Shown here piece by piece: positions 1 through 6,979 of a stretch of DNA of 29,940 bases. The position numbers and the translations under genes are program-made. The DNA comes from Rickettsia typhi (GTDB lineage: Bacteria; Pseudomonadota; Alphaproteobacteria; Rickettsiales; UBA1997): NCBI GenBank assembly GCA_945903615.1, contig CAMDOL010000001.1, forward strand, positions 1 to 29,940, written 5' to 3'. Each line of letters starts with the position of its first letter. Position 1 is the stretch's first letter. The notes under the pieces were generated by a model. The model did not search any database and was not told the DNA's origin. It saw nothing but the letters and a program-made list of their open reading frames with translations.

Positions 1-370
1 AAATTCCTTGCAAAATAAGGTTTGTGCTATTTACGGTTAAGTTATTTTCGTTAATAATTAAATTTCTACCTTCATTTCTACCTTCATTTCTAACAGAATC
101 CAATATAATTGTCGCTAAACTAGGACGATTATGTGAAGCGGGATAATTATTCAAATCGATTGGGTTAGGATACTCAACTAATGGTATTGCTGGATCAATA
201 TTGTGGAGTGCTTGAATATAATTGTGAATTCCGCCATCACTATCACCATCAAGGTTTCTTAATTCATTGTGTAAAAGTCCAATTAATCTAAGGAGCTCTT
301 CTGATCTACGGAGCTCTTCTGAATCAAGTTTTGCTTTTTTATTTATATTTGGTTCTTCGTTTGGTCTCAT
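1..370 (-). CDS. Hypothetical protein, 5' part, runs off the left edge
   Basis: An open frame without stops runs from ATG at 370 to the window edge (123 codons visible, N-terminal part only). I do not recognise the family. The visible protein is polar and rich in Asn, Leu and Glu. Residues about 18-28 carry a six-residue duplication (SEELRR then SEELLR), encoded by an 18-bp DNA period with a 13-bp match at 292-304 and 310-322. Further on, a 12-bp unit repeated about 2.6 times (62-92) encodes RNEG-RNEG-RN. No signal peptide or membrane segment is visible. The 115 bp upstream of the start are very AT-rich with poly-T/A runs. Two in-frame duplications in a short stretch suggest a fast-evolving protein, perhaps an effector or surface-related one, but that is a guess. 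The uninterrupted frame supports it being a gene; function unknown. Confidence 0.55.
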   Translation of the reverse strand, partial: MRPNEEPNINKKAKLDSEELRRSEELLRLIGLLHNELRNLDGDSDGGIHNYIQALHNIDPAIPLVEYPNPIDLNNYPASHNRPSLATIILDSVRNEGRNEGRNLIINENNLTVNSTNLILQGI

Positions 371-554
371 AAGTTAATTTTTTATTGAATTTTAATATTT
401 AGAAATAAATTTTATAAAATTTTTTTTTTAAGTTAAGTTAATAAAAATTGTTTGCAATAACAAACAAATAATTTTAACAAAATAAATGCGATTTTGTAAA
501 ACAATCAAATCTAATGTAAAATTGTATACAGGGCACCTTGAAAAAATTATTTAT

Positions 555-680
555 TCAAAATTTCTTACCAACCCAGTGAAACTGCCCCACCAGTCTTCTT
601 TTAACAATAGCCCAAAAGCTCTCAATAGTGTTAGCATCAATAATGCGGTTAGCAAATTCTTTTTGGTGATTAATTTGTAA
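555..680 (-). pseudogene. IS1595-family (ISXO2-type) transposase remnant
   Basis: The frame encodes INHQKEFANRI followed by ANTIESFWAIVKRRLVGQFH and WVGKK. This matches the end of the ISXO2-like DDE domain, where NTIExFW..LKR is followed by a G.(Y/F)HxVxKK segment. Only about 40 residues are left: the catalytic N-terminal two thirds are missing, and a TGA stop at 555-557 replaces the expected C-terminal tail. Upstream, the same frame runs without a break into the complement of the ubiE 3' end, so the remnant directly abuts ubiE. I see no clear terminal inverted repeats or target duplication. This is a decayed insertion sequence and not a working gene. The family call rests on motif recognition. 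Confidence 0.7.
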
Positions 681-735
681 ATTTAGTGCCGCGACCACGA
701 TGATTGTCGCAAAAGAACCAGATATCACGGATTGG

Positions 736-1494
736 TTAAAAATCTTTCCCGCCAGTATGAACCGCCACAACTCCAGAGCTTAAACTGGCATAAGCAACAT
801 TTTTGAACCCAGCTTTTTCAATCATTTTTTTGAAATTTTCCTGATTGGGAAATTTGCGAATGCTTTCAACCAAATATTGGTAAGAATCCTCGTCACCCGC
901 TACCAGCTTGCCTATTTTGGGAATAGCGTGAAAGGAATATAGATCATAAATTTTGGCGAGAGGCAAATTATTTACTTGTGAAAATTCTAAACAAATAAAT
1001 TTTCCACCTGTTTTTAAAACTCGAAAAGCCTCGTTCAGACCGTTTTGAATATTGGTAAAATTTCTGATACCAAAGGCAATTGTGTAATAGTCAAAATAGT
1101 TATCGGCGTAGGGCAATTTTTCACCATCACAACAATTAAAATTTAGGTGAGAGAATAAATTTTTATCTACTGCCCGCTCTTTACCAACGCTGAGCATTTG
1201 CGGGTTTATATCGGCAACTTCAATTTCAATTTTAGCATTTTGCTCTTTAGCTTTTTTTAAAATCCGAAAAGCAATATCACCCGTTCCACCAGCAACATCA
1301 ATGGTTTTATAAGATTGATTTGGGATCAATTTTATCTCCTTTACCATTTTATCTTTCCACAAACGATGCATCCCTGCACTCATAAAATCATTCATCAGGT
1401 CATATTTTGAAGCGACAGAGCTAAACACTTCTTTTACTAAGGAAGATTTTTGACTTTCGTCAACTTGTTTGAAGCCGAAGTGAGTTTGGTTCAT
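736..1494 (-). CDS. ubiE: Demethylmenaquinone/2-polyprenyl-6-methoxy-1,4-benzoquinol methyltransferase UbiE
   Basis: SAM-dependent C-methyltransferase of ubiquinone (and menaquinone) biosynthesis, a cytoplasmic enzyme acting on membrane-bound quinone intermediates. The sequence shows the UbiE/COQ5 signatures: VFSSVASKYDLMNDFMS near the N-terminus, the SAM-binding IDVAGGTGDIAFRIL, then DYYTIAFGIRN, FRVLKTGGKFICLEFS, and a C-terminal SSGVVAVHTGG. I chose ATG at 1494 (protein begins MNQTHFGFKQVDES, about 252 aa), which is where UbiE proteins, including as I recall Rickettsia ones, begin. The frame stays open to an ATG at 1551, but those 19 extra residues come from one arm of an inverted-repeat element (1523-1658) and are probably not coding. 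The 3' end abuts a transposase remnant. The C-terminus HTGGKDF is slightly unusual but the length is normal. Confidence 0.93.
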   Translation of the reverse strand: MNQTHFGFKQVDESQKSSLVKEVFSSVASKYDLMNDFMSAGMHRLWKDKMVKEIKLIPNQSYKTIDVAGGTGDIAFRILKKAKEQNAKIEIEVADINPQMLSVGKERAVDKNLFSHLNFNCCDGEKLPYADNYFDYYTIAFGIRNFTNIQNGLNEAFRVLKTGGKFICLEFSQVNNLPLAKIYDLYSFHAIPKIGKLVAGDEDSYQYLVESIRKFPNQENFKKMIEKAGFKNVAYASLSSGVVAVHTGGKDF

Positions 1495-1522
1495 ATAAAA
1501 ATTTATCTTTGTTGTGAAGGAT

Positions 1523-1658
1523 CTATACCCAAACAATTTGTAAAAATTCACTCGGAGAATTTGGCTGTATCACTTGATACAACCTGCATTATCCGTCGTG
1601 ATTTTTCCTAAAAAATCCTTTGTCATAAGATCGGTATCTTCAACTTGTTTGGGTATAG
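1523..1658. repeat. 136-bp element bounded by 18-bp inverted repeats (17/18 match)
   Basis: CTATACCCAAACAATTTG at 1523-1540 and its reverse complement at 1641-1658 match at 17 of 18 positions, with 100 bp between them. Inside lies a perfect small hairpin, TGTATCA-CT-TGATACA (1566-1581), and an A/T stem GATTTTT/AAAAAATC near 1600. The element lies between radA (stop at 1711) and the ubiE start (1494), so it would be in the ubiE leader. It may be a small palindromic repeat or a leader structure. There is only one copy in this window, so its repeat status is unproven. Confidence 0.45.
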
Positions 1659-1710
1659 GCTTTAAATTTTTGTCTGGCGTGGATTTTGCTTTCTAATTGT
1701 CATTGATAAT

Positions 1711-3132
1711 TTATTTCTTAAAAAATCGTGCCAAATCACGAATATGGGAAACGGTCTGAATATTGATACCAACTAAATTAGCTCTTAAACTTTTCCAACT
1801 TTTTAATTTTTCAACTCCTTGAGGAACAATAATATTCTCAAATCCTAACTTTGCCGCTTCTTTCAATCTAATATCAATTCCTGAGACCATTCGCACTTCG
1901 CCGCTTAAGCCAAGCTCGCCCATCACGGCGCAATTATTTGGCAACGGAATATCGCGTGAGGCAGAAATTAATGCTGCAGCAACCGCCAAATCAGCTCCCG
2001 GTTCGTTGATTTTCAAGCCGCCAGCAATATTCAGATAAACTTCCTTATCGCCCAAATTCAAACCAAATCTGGCGTTTAAAATGGCAATAATCATCGACAA
2101 GCGATTTAAATCCCAGCCAACAACCGCGCGTCTTGGGGTTGGCATAAAACTTGGCGCAATTAATGCTTGAACTTCTACCAAAATTGGCCGCGTTCCTTCC
2201 ATACCAGCAAAAACTGCCGCTCCAGAAATGTTCTGTGTTCGTGATGATAAAAATAATTCACTTGGATTTGAAACTTCGGATAAACCCATATCATTCATTT
2301 CAAACACGCCAATTTCATTCGCCGCGCCAAAGCGGTTTTTGATTGAACGCAAAATTCTAAATTGATGACCACGCTCGCCTTCAAAATATAAAACTGTATC
2401 CACCAAATGTTCCAAAACCTTCGGCCCAGCAATTTGTCCGTCTTTGGTGACATGGCTAACAATTATCAAAATTATATTTTTGCGTTTGGCAAGCATGGTC
2501 AATTCTCCAGCTGAAGCTCTGACTTGCGAAACCGTTCCGGGTGCGGAAGCTAAATCTTCAATATACATCGTTTGGATGGAATCGATAATTACAGCAGTTG
2601 GCGTGTCTTTATTATCAAGAGTTTTGAGAATGTCTAAAACATTAGTTGTTGAAGCAAGTTTGACACCAGATTTCTCCAAGCCCAATCTTTTAGCCCGCAG
2701 ACGCACTTGATCAATAGATTCTTCACCAGAAATATAATAAATATTATTTCCTAATTTGCCTAGAGATGCCGCAGCTTGCAAAAGCAAAGTTGATTTTCCA
2801 ATTCCGGGATCGCCACCAATTAAGACTGCCGAACCCTTCACCAAGCCGCCGCCCAAAACGCGGTCAAGTTCGGCAATACCAACTTGAATTCTTGGCACAT
2901 CAACACCAAGTGCATCAAGCCCCGCCATTTCAATTTTGTGTCCACGGTCTTTAACATTTTTGGAGTTAGCTAAAATGTTGGTGGTTAAATTTCCGCCCTC
3001 TGCAGTTACAGAACCTCCTGTTTCATATTCTTCCAAAAGCGAATTCCACGCTCCACAATCTGGACATTTTCCAGCCCATTTAGTGTGAATGGTTCCGCAT
3101 TCTTGACAAGAGTAAGTGGTTTTTGTGGCCAT
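1711..3132 (-). CDS. radA: DNA repair protein RadA (Sms)
   Basis: Hexameric RecA-like ATPase that processes recombination intermediates and drives branch migration; cytoplasmic. Residues 9-26 form the C4 zinc finger (CQEC...CPDC). Walker A is GGDPGIGKST at 106-115, the RadA-specific KNRFG motif is at 266-270, and the C-terminal third is a Lon-protease-like domain (GGLKINEPGADLAVAAALIS, then GELGLSGEVR). At 473 aa it has the usual length (about 450-460). The start at 3132 places the zinc finger at the expected distance from the N-terminus. It is followed downstream by ubiE after a 216-bp gap holding an inverted-repeat element. The 382 bp upstream hold two palindromic structures and no gene. 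All key residues are present, so function is expected to be normal. Confidence 0.97.
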   Translation of the reverse strand: MATKTTYSCQECGTIHTKWAGKCPDCGAWNSLLEEYETGGSVTAEGGNLTTNILANSKNVKDRGHKIEMAGLDALGVDVPRIQVGIAELDRVLGGGLVKGSAVLIGGDPGIGKSTLLLQAAASLGKLGNNIYYISGEESIDQVRLRAKRLGLEKSGVKLASTTNVLDILKTLDNKDTPTAVIIDSIQTMYIEDLASAPGTVSQVRASAGELTMLAKRKNIILIIVSHVTKDGQIAGPKVLEHLVDTVLYFEGERGHQFRILRSIKNRFGAANEIGVFEMNDMGLSEVSNPSELFLSSRTQNISGAAVFAGMEGTRPILVEVQALIAPSFMPTPRRAVVGWDLNRLSMIIAILNARFGLNLGDKEVYLNIAGGLKINEPGADLAVAAALISASRDIPLPNNCAVMGELGLSGEVRMVSGIDIRLKEAAKLGFENIIVPQGVEKLKSWKSLRANLVGINIQTVSHIRDLARFFKK

Positions 3133-3226
3133 GATTTGCTTTGTTGGTTGATTATACCAATTTTCATTTTAAAAATTGCAAAAGCTAAACTACGCATATT
3201 CTTCATCTTTTTGGTAAAGGACACCT

Positions 3227-3287
3227 AAAGATTGGCAAAAAGCCTCAAGCTATATGGTCATACAGCTTTCGTTTTTTATCAATCTTT
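3227..3287. repeat. Imperfect hairpin upstream of radA
   Basis: AAAGATTG (3227-3234) pairs with CAATCTTT (3280-3287). Inside, A-rich and T-rich stretches pair imperfectly, and AAGCT/AGCTT close a small apical loop around 3246-3267. The whole 61-nt stretch can fold back on itself. It lies about 95 bp upstream of the radA start and about 25 bp from a larger palindromic element. It could be a leader hairpin or a relic of a small mobile palindrome. There is no T-tract that would make it a standard terminator. Confidence 0.35.
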
Positions 3288-3310
3288 CCTCAAAAATATT
3301 TTGAATATAT

Positions 3311-3482
3311 AGGAACCTCTGAACAACTAAAAATTGATATTTCTGAGGATTTTTTGAGTAGAAATTTCATTACTTTTTGGTGGAATATTTCCATATTTCA
3401 CCAAAAATAATGGAATTTATGTCAGAAAAGACCAGAAAGATCAATTTTTCTAAAACATCGTTTTAGTTGTTCAGAGGTTCCT
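3311..3482 (+). repeat. 172-bp asymmetric palindromic element, copy 1 (MITE- or structured-RNA-like)
   Basis: The element begins AGGAACCTCTGAACAACT and ends with the reverse complement; the terminal inverted repeat is perfect over 22 bp (3311-3332 with 3461-3482). A central hairpin of 11 bp has a 4-nt loop (3378-3388 with 3393-3403), extended outward by further A/T pairs. A side hairpin, CTAAAA-CATCG-TTTTAG (3450-3466), sits only in the right arm, so the palindrome is asymmetric. A second copy of the same length lies inverted at 25050-25221. It contains no open frame of note. It fills most of the 382-bp gap between radA and lysA. No convincing target duplication is seen; flanks are A/T only. 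Confidence 0.8.
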
Positions 3483-3514
3483 TAATTTAATCTGGCAGTT
3501 TAGTTTTGAGTAGT

Positions 3515-4759
3515 CTATGAATCACAAATTTCTAAAGCTACCATTTCTTTATAGTCTGGTCTTCTTCTGATAATCTTAAACTTATTATCATCCACCAAGA
3601 CCTCTGGGATCAGTGGACGAGAATTGTATTCACTTGACATTGACGCCCCATAAGCTCCAGCAGATAAAAAAGCGATTAGATCACCAGCTTGCGGATTAAC
3701 TAAATGGCGATTTTTAGCCAGAATATCCGTACTTTCACAAACTGGTCCGGCTATATCAAACTTAATTTCTTCGCCAACTTTTTTGGTAACAGGGATTACT
3801 TTATGATAAGAATCATAAAGCCCTGGACGCATCAAATCATTCATCGCTGCATCGATGATTAAAAAATCTCGATCAGCAGTTTTTTTAACATAGATAATCT
3901 CGGAGACTAAAGTGCCAGAGCTTCCAACTAAAGCCCTTCCTGGCGCAATGGTTAGGCTAACATTTAAATCTTTAATTATTTGTTTAATTAAATCCGCATA
4001 ATCTTGGATTAAGATTGGCGTTTCTTCATTATATAAAATACCAATTCCGCCACCCAAATCTAGATTATCAATCTTGAATCCCTGACTTCTCAACTCCAAA
4101 CACAAATCTTTGATTTTAGTAAAAGCTTTAGCGAAAGGTTCTAGCGCAGTTATTTGTGAACCAATATGAGTTGAGATGCCAAATACCTCAATGCTAGCAA
4201 GATCTTTTGCTAATTGATAAATTCTTGGCGCATCTTCAATATCAATTCCAAATTTATCGCCTTTTTTACCAGTAGAAATTTTGCTGTGGGTTTTGGCGTC
4301 AACATTTGGATTGACTCGAAGAGCAATTTTAGCTTTTAAATTCAATTTTTCTGCCACCTTGCTTAGTAAAAACAATTCTGGCTCAGACTCGATTGAAAAC
4401 TCCTCAACGCCATTTTTTAAGGCGAATTCCATCTCGGCTTTAGTTTTGCCAACCCCAGCAAAAACAATTTTTTTAGGATCGATTCCAGCTTGCAAAGCCC
4501 GATAAATTTCTCCTTGAGAAACAGCATCAATACCCGCACCAAAACCAGCAAAAATTTTAGCAATATTAATATTTGGATTAGCTTTAATGGCGTAACAAAT
4601 TTTATAATCAACACCTTTAAAAGCTTGAGCAAAATTCTGATAATTTTCTACCAAGCTGGATTTGGAATAGCAATAAAAAGGTGTTTCGACTTCTTTGGCA
4701 ATCTGAGCAATCGCCAGATTTTCAGCGCATAGTTGGTTATTTTTATATGTAAAATTCAT
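3515..4759 (-). CDS. lysA: Diaminopimelate decarboxylase
   Basis: PLP-dependent fold-III (alanine-racemase-like) decarboxylase converting meso-diaminopimelate to L-lysine, the last step of lysine synthesis. Visible motifs are YAIKANPN (PLP lysine), THIGSQI, LDLGGGIG, the substrate-binding CESTDILAKNR, and YGASMSSEYNSRP near the C-terminus. I start it at 4759 (MNFTYKNNQ, 414 aa, usual length). The frame is open to an ATG at 4798, but those 13 residues (beginning MFHVEH) are a translation of the parS palindrome and are most likely leader. It follows the hisC-like gene in the same direction with a gap of about 80 bp. Presence of lysA suggests the DAP pathway is used for both peptidoglycan and lysine, which is not universal among host-restricted Rickettsiales. 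Confidence 0.95.
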   Translation of the reverse strand: MNFTYKNNQLCAENLAIAQIAKEVETPFYCYSKSSLVENYQNFAQAFKGVDYKICYAIKANPNINIAKIFAGFGAGIDAVSQGEIYRALQAGIDPKKIVFAGVGKTKAEMEFALKNGVEEFSIESEPELFLLSKVAEKLNLKAKIALRVNPNVDAKTHSKISTGKKGDKFGIDIEDAPRIYQLAKDLASIEVFGISTHIGSQITALEPFAKAFTKIKDLCLELRSQGFKIDNLDLGGGIGILYNEETPILIQDYADLIKQIIKDLNVSLTIAPGRALVGSSGTLVSEIIYVKKTADRDFLIIDAAMNDLMRPGLYDSYHKVIPVTKKVGEEIKFDIAGPVCESTDILAKNRHLVNPQAGDLIAFLSAGAYGASMSSEYNSRPLIPEVLVDDNKFKIIRRRPDYKEMVALEICDS

Positions 4760-4781
4760 TAGGTAGAAATTTAATTTTAAA

Positions 4782-4797
4782 TGTTCCACGTGGAACA
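4782..4797. promoter_or_regulatory. parS: parS site 1 (ParB-binding palindrome) upstream of lysA
   Basis: Perfect TGTTCCACGTGGAACA, the consensus bacterial chromosomal parS; the palindrome extends to 22 bp (4779-4800). ParB, encoded at 6022-6936, should load here and spread. The site lies 22 bp upstream of the preferred lysA start and creates an artificial in-frame ATG. It is one of three identical cores within about 3 kb. Confidence 0.95.
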
Positions 4798-4817
4798 TTT
4801 ATATTTTTTAGCGTCCA

Positions 4818-4875
4818 TCATAGATTTAAGGGCACCTCTAAAAAGATTTATGATACACTCTTAGTAAATCTATGA
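4818..4875. repeat. Inverted repeat at the hisC 3' end
   Basis: TCATAGATTTA (4818-4828) and TAAATCTATGA (4865-4875) are perfect reverse complements spaced 36 bp apart, spanning the hisC stop codon at 4838. A related AGATTTATGA lies between them at 4844-4853. This could be a weak 3' hairpin for the hisC transcript. No U-tract is present, so a terminator call is not justified. Confidence 0.3.
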
Positions 4876-5920
4876 CGATTAAATTCTCTTGTTCTTGACC
4901 AACACTCATCCGCAAATAACTTGGCAGGTTATAAGCTGACATCTCTCTTAATATAACTCCGTTATCTAATAAAAATTCATTAACTTTCTGACATTTGTCT
5001 ATAGAGAGAAAGTCTAATAAAATAAAATTTGCCACTGATGGGTAATGTTTTATACCAATTTTATCAAACTCTATCGCCAAAATTTTTAACCATTTTTGAT
5101 TATGAGCTTTTGATTTTTCTACAAACTCACTATCATTAATCGCTGCAACTCCAGCATATTGGGCAGCGCCCGAAACATTAAATGGGCCACGAGCACGATT
5201 TAAAATATCAGCAATGTATAAGGAGGAATATGACCAACCTAGTCTTAAGGATGCTAGTCCATAAATCTTAGAAAAAGTGCGGATCATCACCACATTACTA
5301 TATTTATTGACTAGCTCAATCACATCTGGATAATCCTTATTATCAACAAACTCTGCATAGGCCAAGTCCAAGACCACTATAATATTAATTGGCACATTCT
5401 TGATCAGTCTCTCAACTTCACTATTGCTTAAATAGGATCCGGTCGGATTATTTGGATTGGCAAGAAAAATCATCTTGGTCTTATTTGTAATCTCCGCCAA
5501 CATATTATCAACATTAGCAGTCAAATTAATTTCTTTAGCGATGACGCCATTTGCTCCAACTCTTTTAGCTGAGATTGGATACATCAAGAATCCATACTCG
5601 CTATACAAAACCTCGTCTCCAACACCACAAAAAGAATGGGTAAGAAGCGCAATAATTTCATCTGATCCAGCTCCACAAACAATTTTATCGGCATTAATTT
5701 TATATTTTATAGCTAAAGCACTTCTTAACTCAACACAACCTCCATCAGCATAACGAAAGAGCTTATCACTGTGCCTTTGATATTCCAACAAAGCTTCTGG
5801 GCTTGCTCCCAAAGCATTCTCGTTGGAGGAGAGTTTGATTACTTTATTGTCATTTCCCGTTTTTGACTTACCTGGTTTATAAGGCTCAATCCCCAATATA
5901 TATTCTTTTGCTTTAATCAT
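4838..5920 (-). CDS. hisC: HisC-like class I/II PLP aminotransferase (histidinol-phosphate aminotransferase family)
   Basis: A fold-I PLP aminotransferase of 360 aa, the usual HisC length. Motifs seen: LSSNENALGASP near the N-terminus, the substrate-side RYADGG, NPNNPTGSYL, VVLDLAYAEF with the PLP-contacting Asp/Tyr, and the Schiff-base lysine in TFSKIYGLASLRLGWSY, then LRMSVGQEQEN near the C-terminus. HisC makes histidinol phosphate, but close homologues act on aromatic amino acids. No other his gene is in view, so the true substrate is open. It lies between parB and lysA in one direction, with a parS site in the 101-bp gap upstream. The last codons overlap an 11-bp inverted repeat (4818-4828 with 4865-4875), which might form a 3' hairpin. 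Confidence 0.85.
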   Translation of the reverse strand: MIKAKEYILGIEPYKPGKSKTGNDNKVIKLSSNENALGASPEALLEYQRHSDKLFRYADGGCVELRSALAIKYKINADKIVCGAGSDEIIALLTHSFCGVGDEVLYSEYGFLMYPISAKRVGANGVIAKEINLTANVDNMLAEITNKTKMIFLANPNNPTGSYLSNSEVERLIKNVPINIIVVLDLAYAEFVDNKDYPDVIELVNKYSNVVMIRTFSKIYGLASLRLGWSYSSLYIADILNRARGPFNVSGAAQYAGVAAINDSEFVEKSKAHNQKWLKILAIEFDKIGIKHYPSVANFILLDFLSIDKCQKVNEFLLDNGVILREMSAYNLPSYLRMSVGQEQENLIVIDLLRVYHKSF

Positions 5921-5995
5921 ATTTATTTTATTATTATTAGGATTTATGCAGCAATGTCTTTTAGAGTTGCTCTTTGGGCTTCAATCCTATTGAAT

Positions 5996-6011
5996 TGTTC
6001 CACGTGGAACA
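5996..6011. promoter_or_regulatory. parS: parS site 2 between hisC and parB
   Basis: Perfect TGTTCCACGTGGAACA, extending to a 22-bp palindrome (5993-6014). It sits just downstream of the parB stop codon (6022) and 76 bp upstream of the hisC start. Confidence 0.95.
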
Positions 6012-6021
6012 ATTTAATTTA

Positions 6022-6936
6022 CTACAAACTATCTACCAATTCCTCAATTTCTTTTAAATCCTTGAAAAATATAGTAATTTTACCCTTATGTTTTTGTTGA
6101 TTATATTCAGCTTTTACTAGATTTCCTGCAAATAATTGCTTCAATTTTAATTCGACATTTTTAACTGTTTGACTTTGGTTCTTTTTATTTTTTGTGGTTG
6201 GGTTAATTTTCTTAATTACACTAGATTTAATCTCTACTTCCAGCTCGTCATTTTTAAACATTGTTTCTATATCTCGAACTGTCCAGTTATTTTCAACAAT
6301 TTGCCTAGCTATTTCAACAGCATTTTCGCTATTCATAATTACCTTAGCGTGACCAAAAGTTATTTTACCTTGATCCAGCAATTCTTGAACTTCTTTTGGT
6401 AAAGACAAAAGCCTCAAAATATTGGCAATATGACTTCTGCTGCAACCAATTTTTTTAGCAACTTGTTCTTGGGTATAGTCAAACTCTCTAATCAATTGTT
6501 TATATCCCTGCGCTTCTTCAATTGGTGATAAATCAGTTCTTTGCACATTCTCGATAATAGCAAATTCTAGAGCTTGGGTATTTTCAATGTCTTTAATAAT
6601 TACAGGAACTTGGCTCAATCCAGCCATCTTTGCTGCTTTAAACCTGCGCTCACCAGCAACAATCTCGAAAGTGCCACGCCCATCAGCTCTTCTAACAATA
6701 ATTGGTTGAATAATGCCATTTTCTCGAATCGAGTTACTTAGTTCTAAAAGTTGATTTTGATCAAAATATTTTCTAGGTTGATAAACTCCAGCGATAAGGT
6801 TATTAACTGATATTAGCTGAACGGACTCATCGTGGCTATTTATTGGGATATTGACCCTGCTGGAATCCTTAGTTTTATTTTCACCCAATAGTGCAGATAG
6901 ACCACGACCTAGTTTTTTATCATTATTAATTTCCAT
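6022..6936 (-). CDS. parB: Chromosome partitioning protein ParB
   Basis: CTP-dependent DNA clamp that loads at parS, spreads and recruits condensin, with ParA moving the origin region. The 304-aa protein begins KKLGRGLSALLG, the ParA-stimulating N-terminal peptide typical of ParB. It is followed by the ParB/Spo0J nuclease-like domain with QPIIVRR and GERRFKAAKMAGL (the GERR nucleotide-binding motif), NVQRTDLSPIEEAQGY, then a helix-turn-helix (EQVAKKIGCSRSHIANILRL). A Lys/Asn-rich linker leads to a short C-terminal dimerisation domain ending in EELVDSL. The start at 6936 gives the canonical N-terminus. It lies 43 bp downstream of parA, probably in one transcript. Three perfect parS sites lie within 2 kb on both sides. 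Unlike many alphaproteobacteria, no gidA/gidB (rsmG) gene is next to this pair. Confidence 0.97.
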   Translation of the reverse strand: MEINNDKKLGRGLSALLGENKTKDSSRVNIPINSHDESVQLISVNNLIAGVYQPRKYFDQNQLLELSNSIRENGIIQPIIVRRADGRGTFEIVAGERRFKAAKMAGLSQVPVIIKDIENTQALEFAIIENVQRTDLSPIEEAQGYKQLIREFDYTQEQVAKKIGCSRSHIANILRLLSLPKEVQELLDQGKITFGHAKVIMNSENAVEIARQIVENNWTVRDIETMFKNDELEVEIKSSVIKKINPTTKNKKNQSQTVKNVELKLKQLFAGNLVKAEYNQQKHKGKITIFFKDLKEIEELVDSL

Positions 6937-6979
6937 ATACTTTATTCATTAGGTTTGAATTGTTCCCAAGCGGGAGCAA

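Noticed and set aside
62..92. 12-bp tandem repeats as a CRISPR-like array
   Set aside because: The units are contiguous without spacers and lie in frame within an open reading frame, so they are a coding micro-repeat.
3006..3224. 72-aa minus-strand frame overlapping the radA start
   Set aside because: It overlaps the radA zinc finger in another frame; the cysteine-free product has no family features.
4829..4846. AGGGCACCTCTAAAAA near the hisC stop, and AGGGCACCTTGAAAAA near 530, as IS ends
   Set aside because: They look like each other and like some insertion-sequence termini, but no partner inverted end or target duplication could be matched, so no element is claimed.
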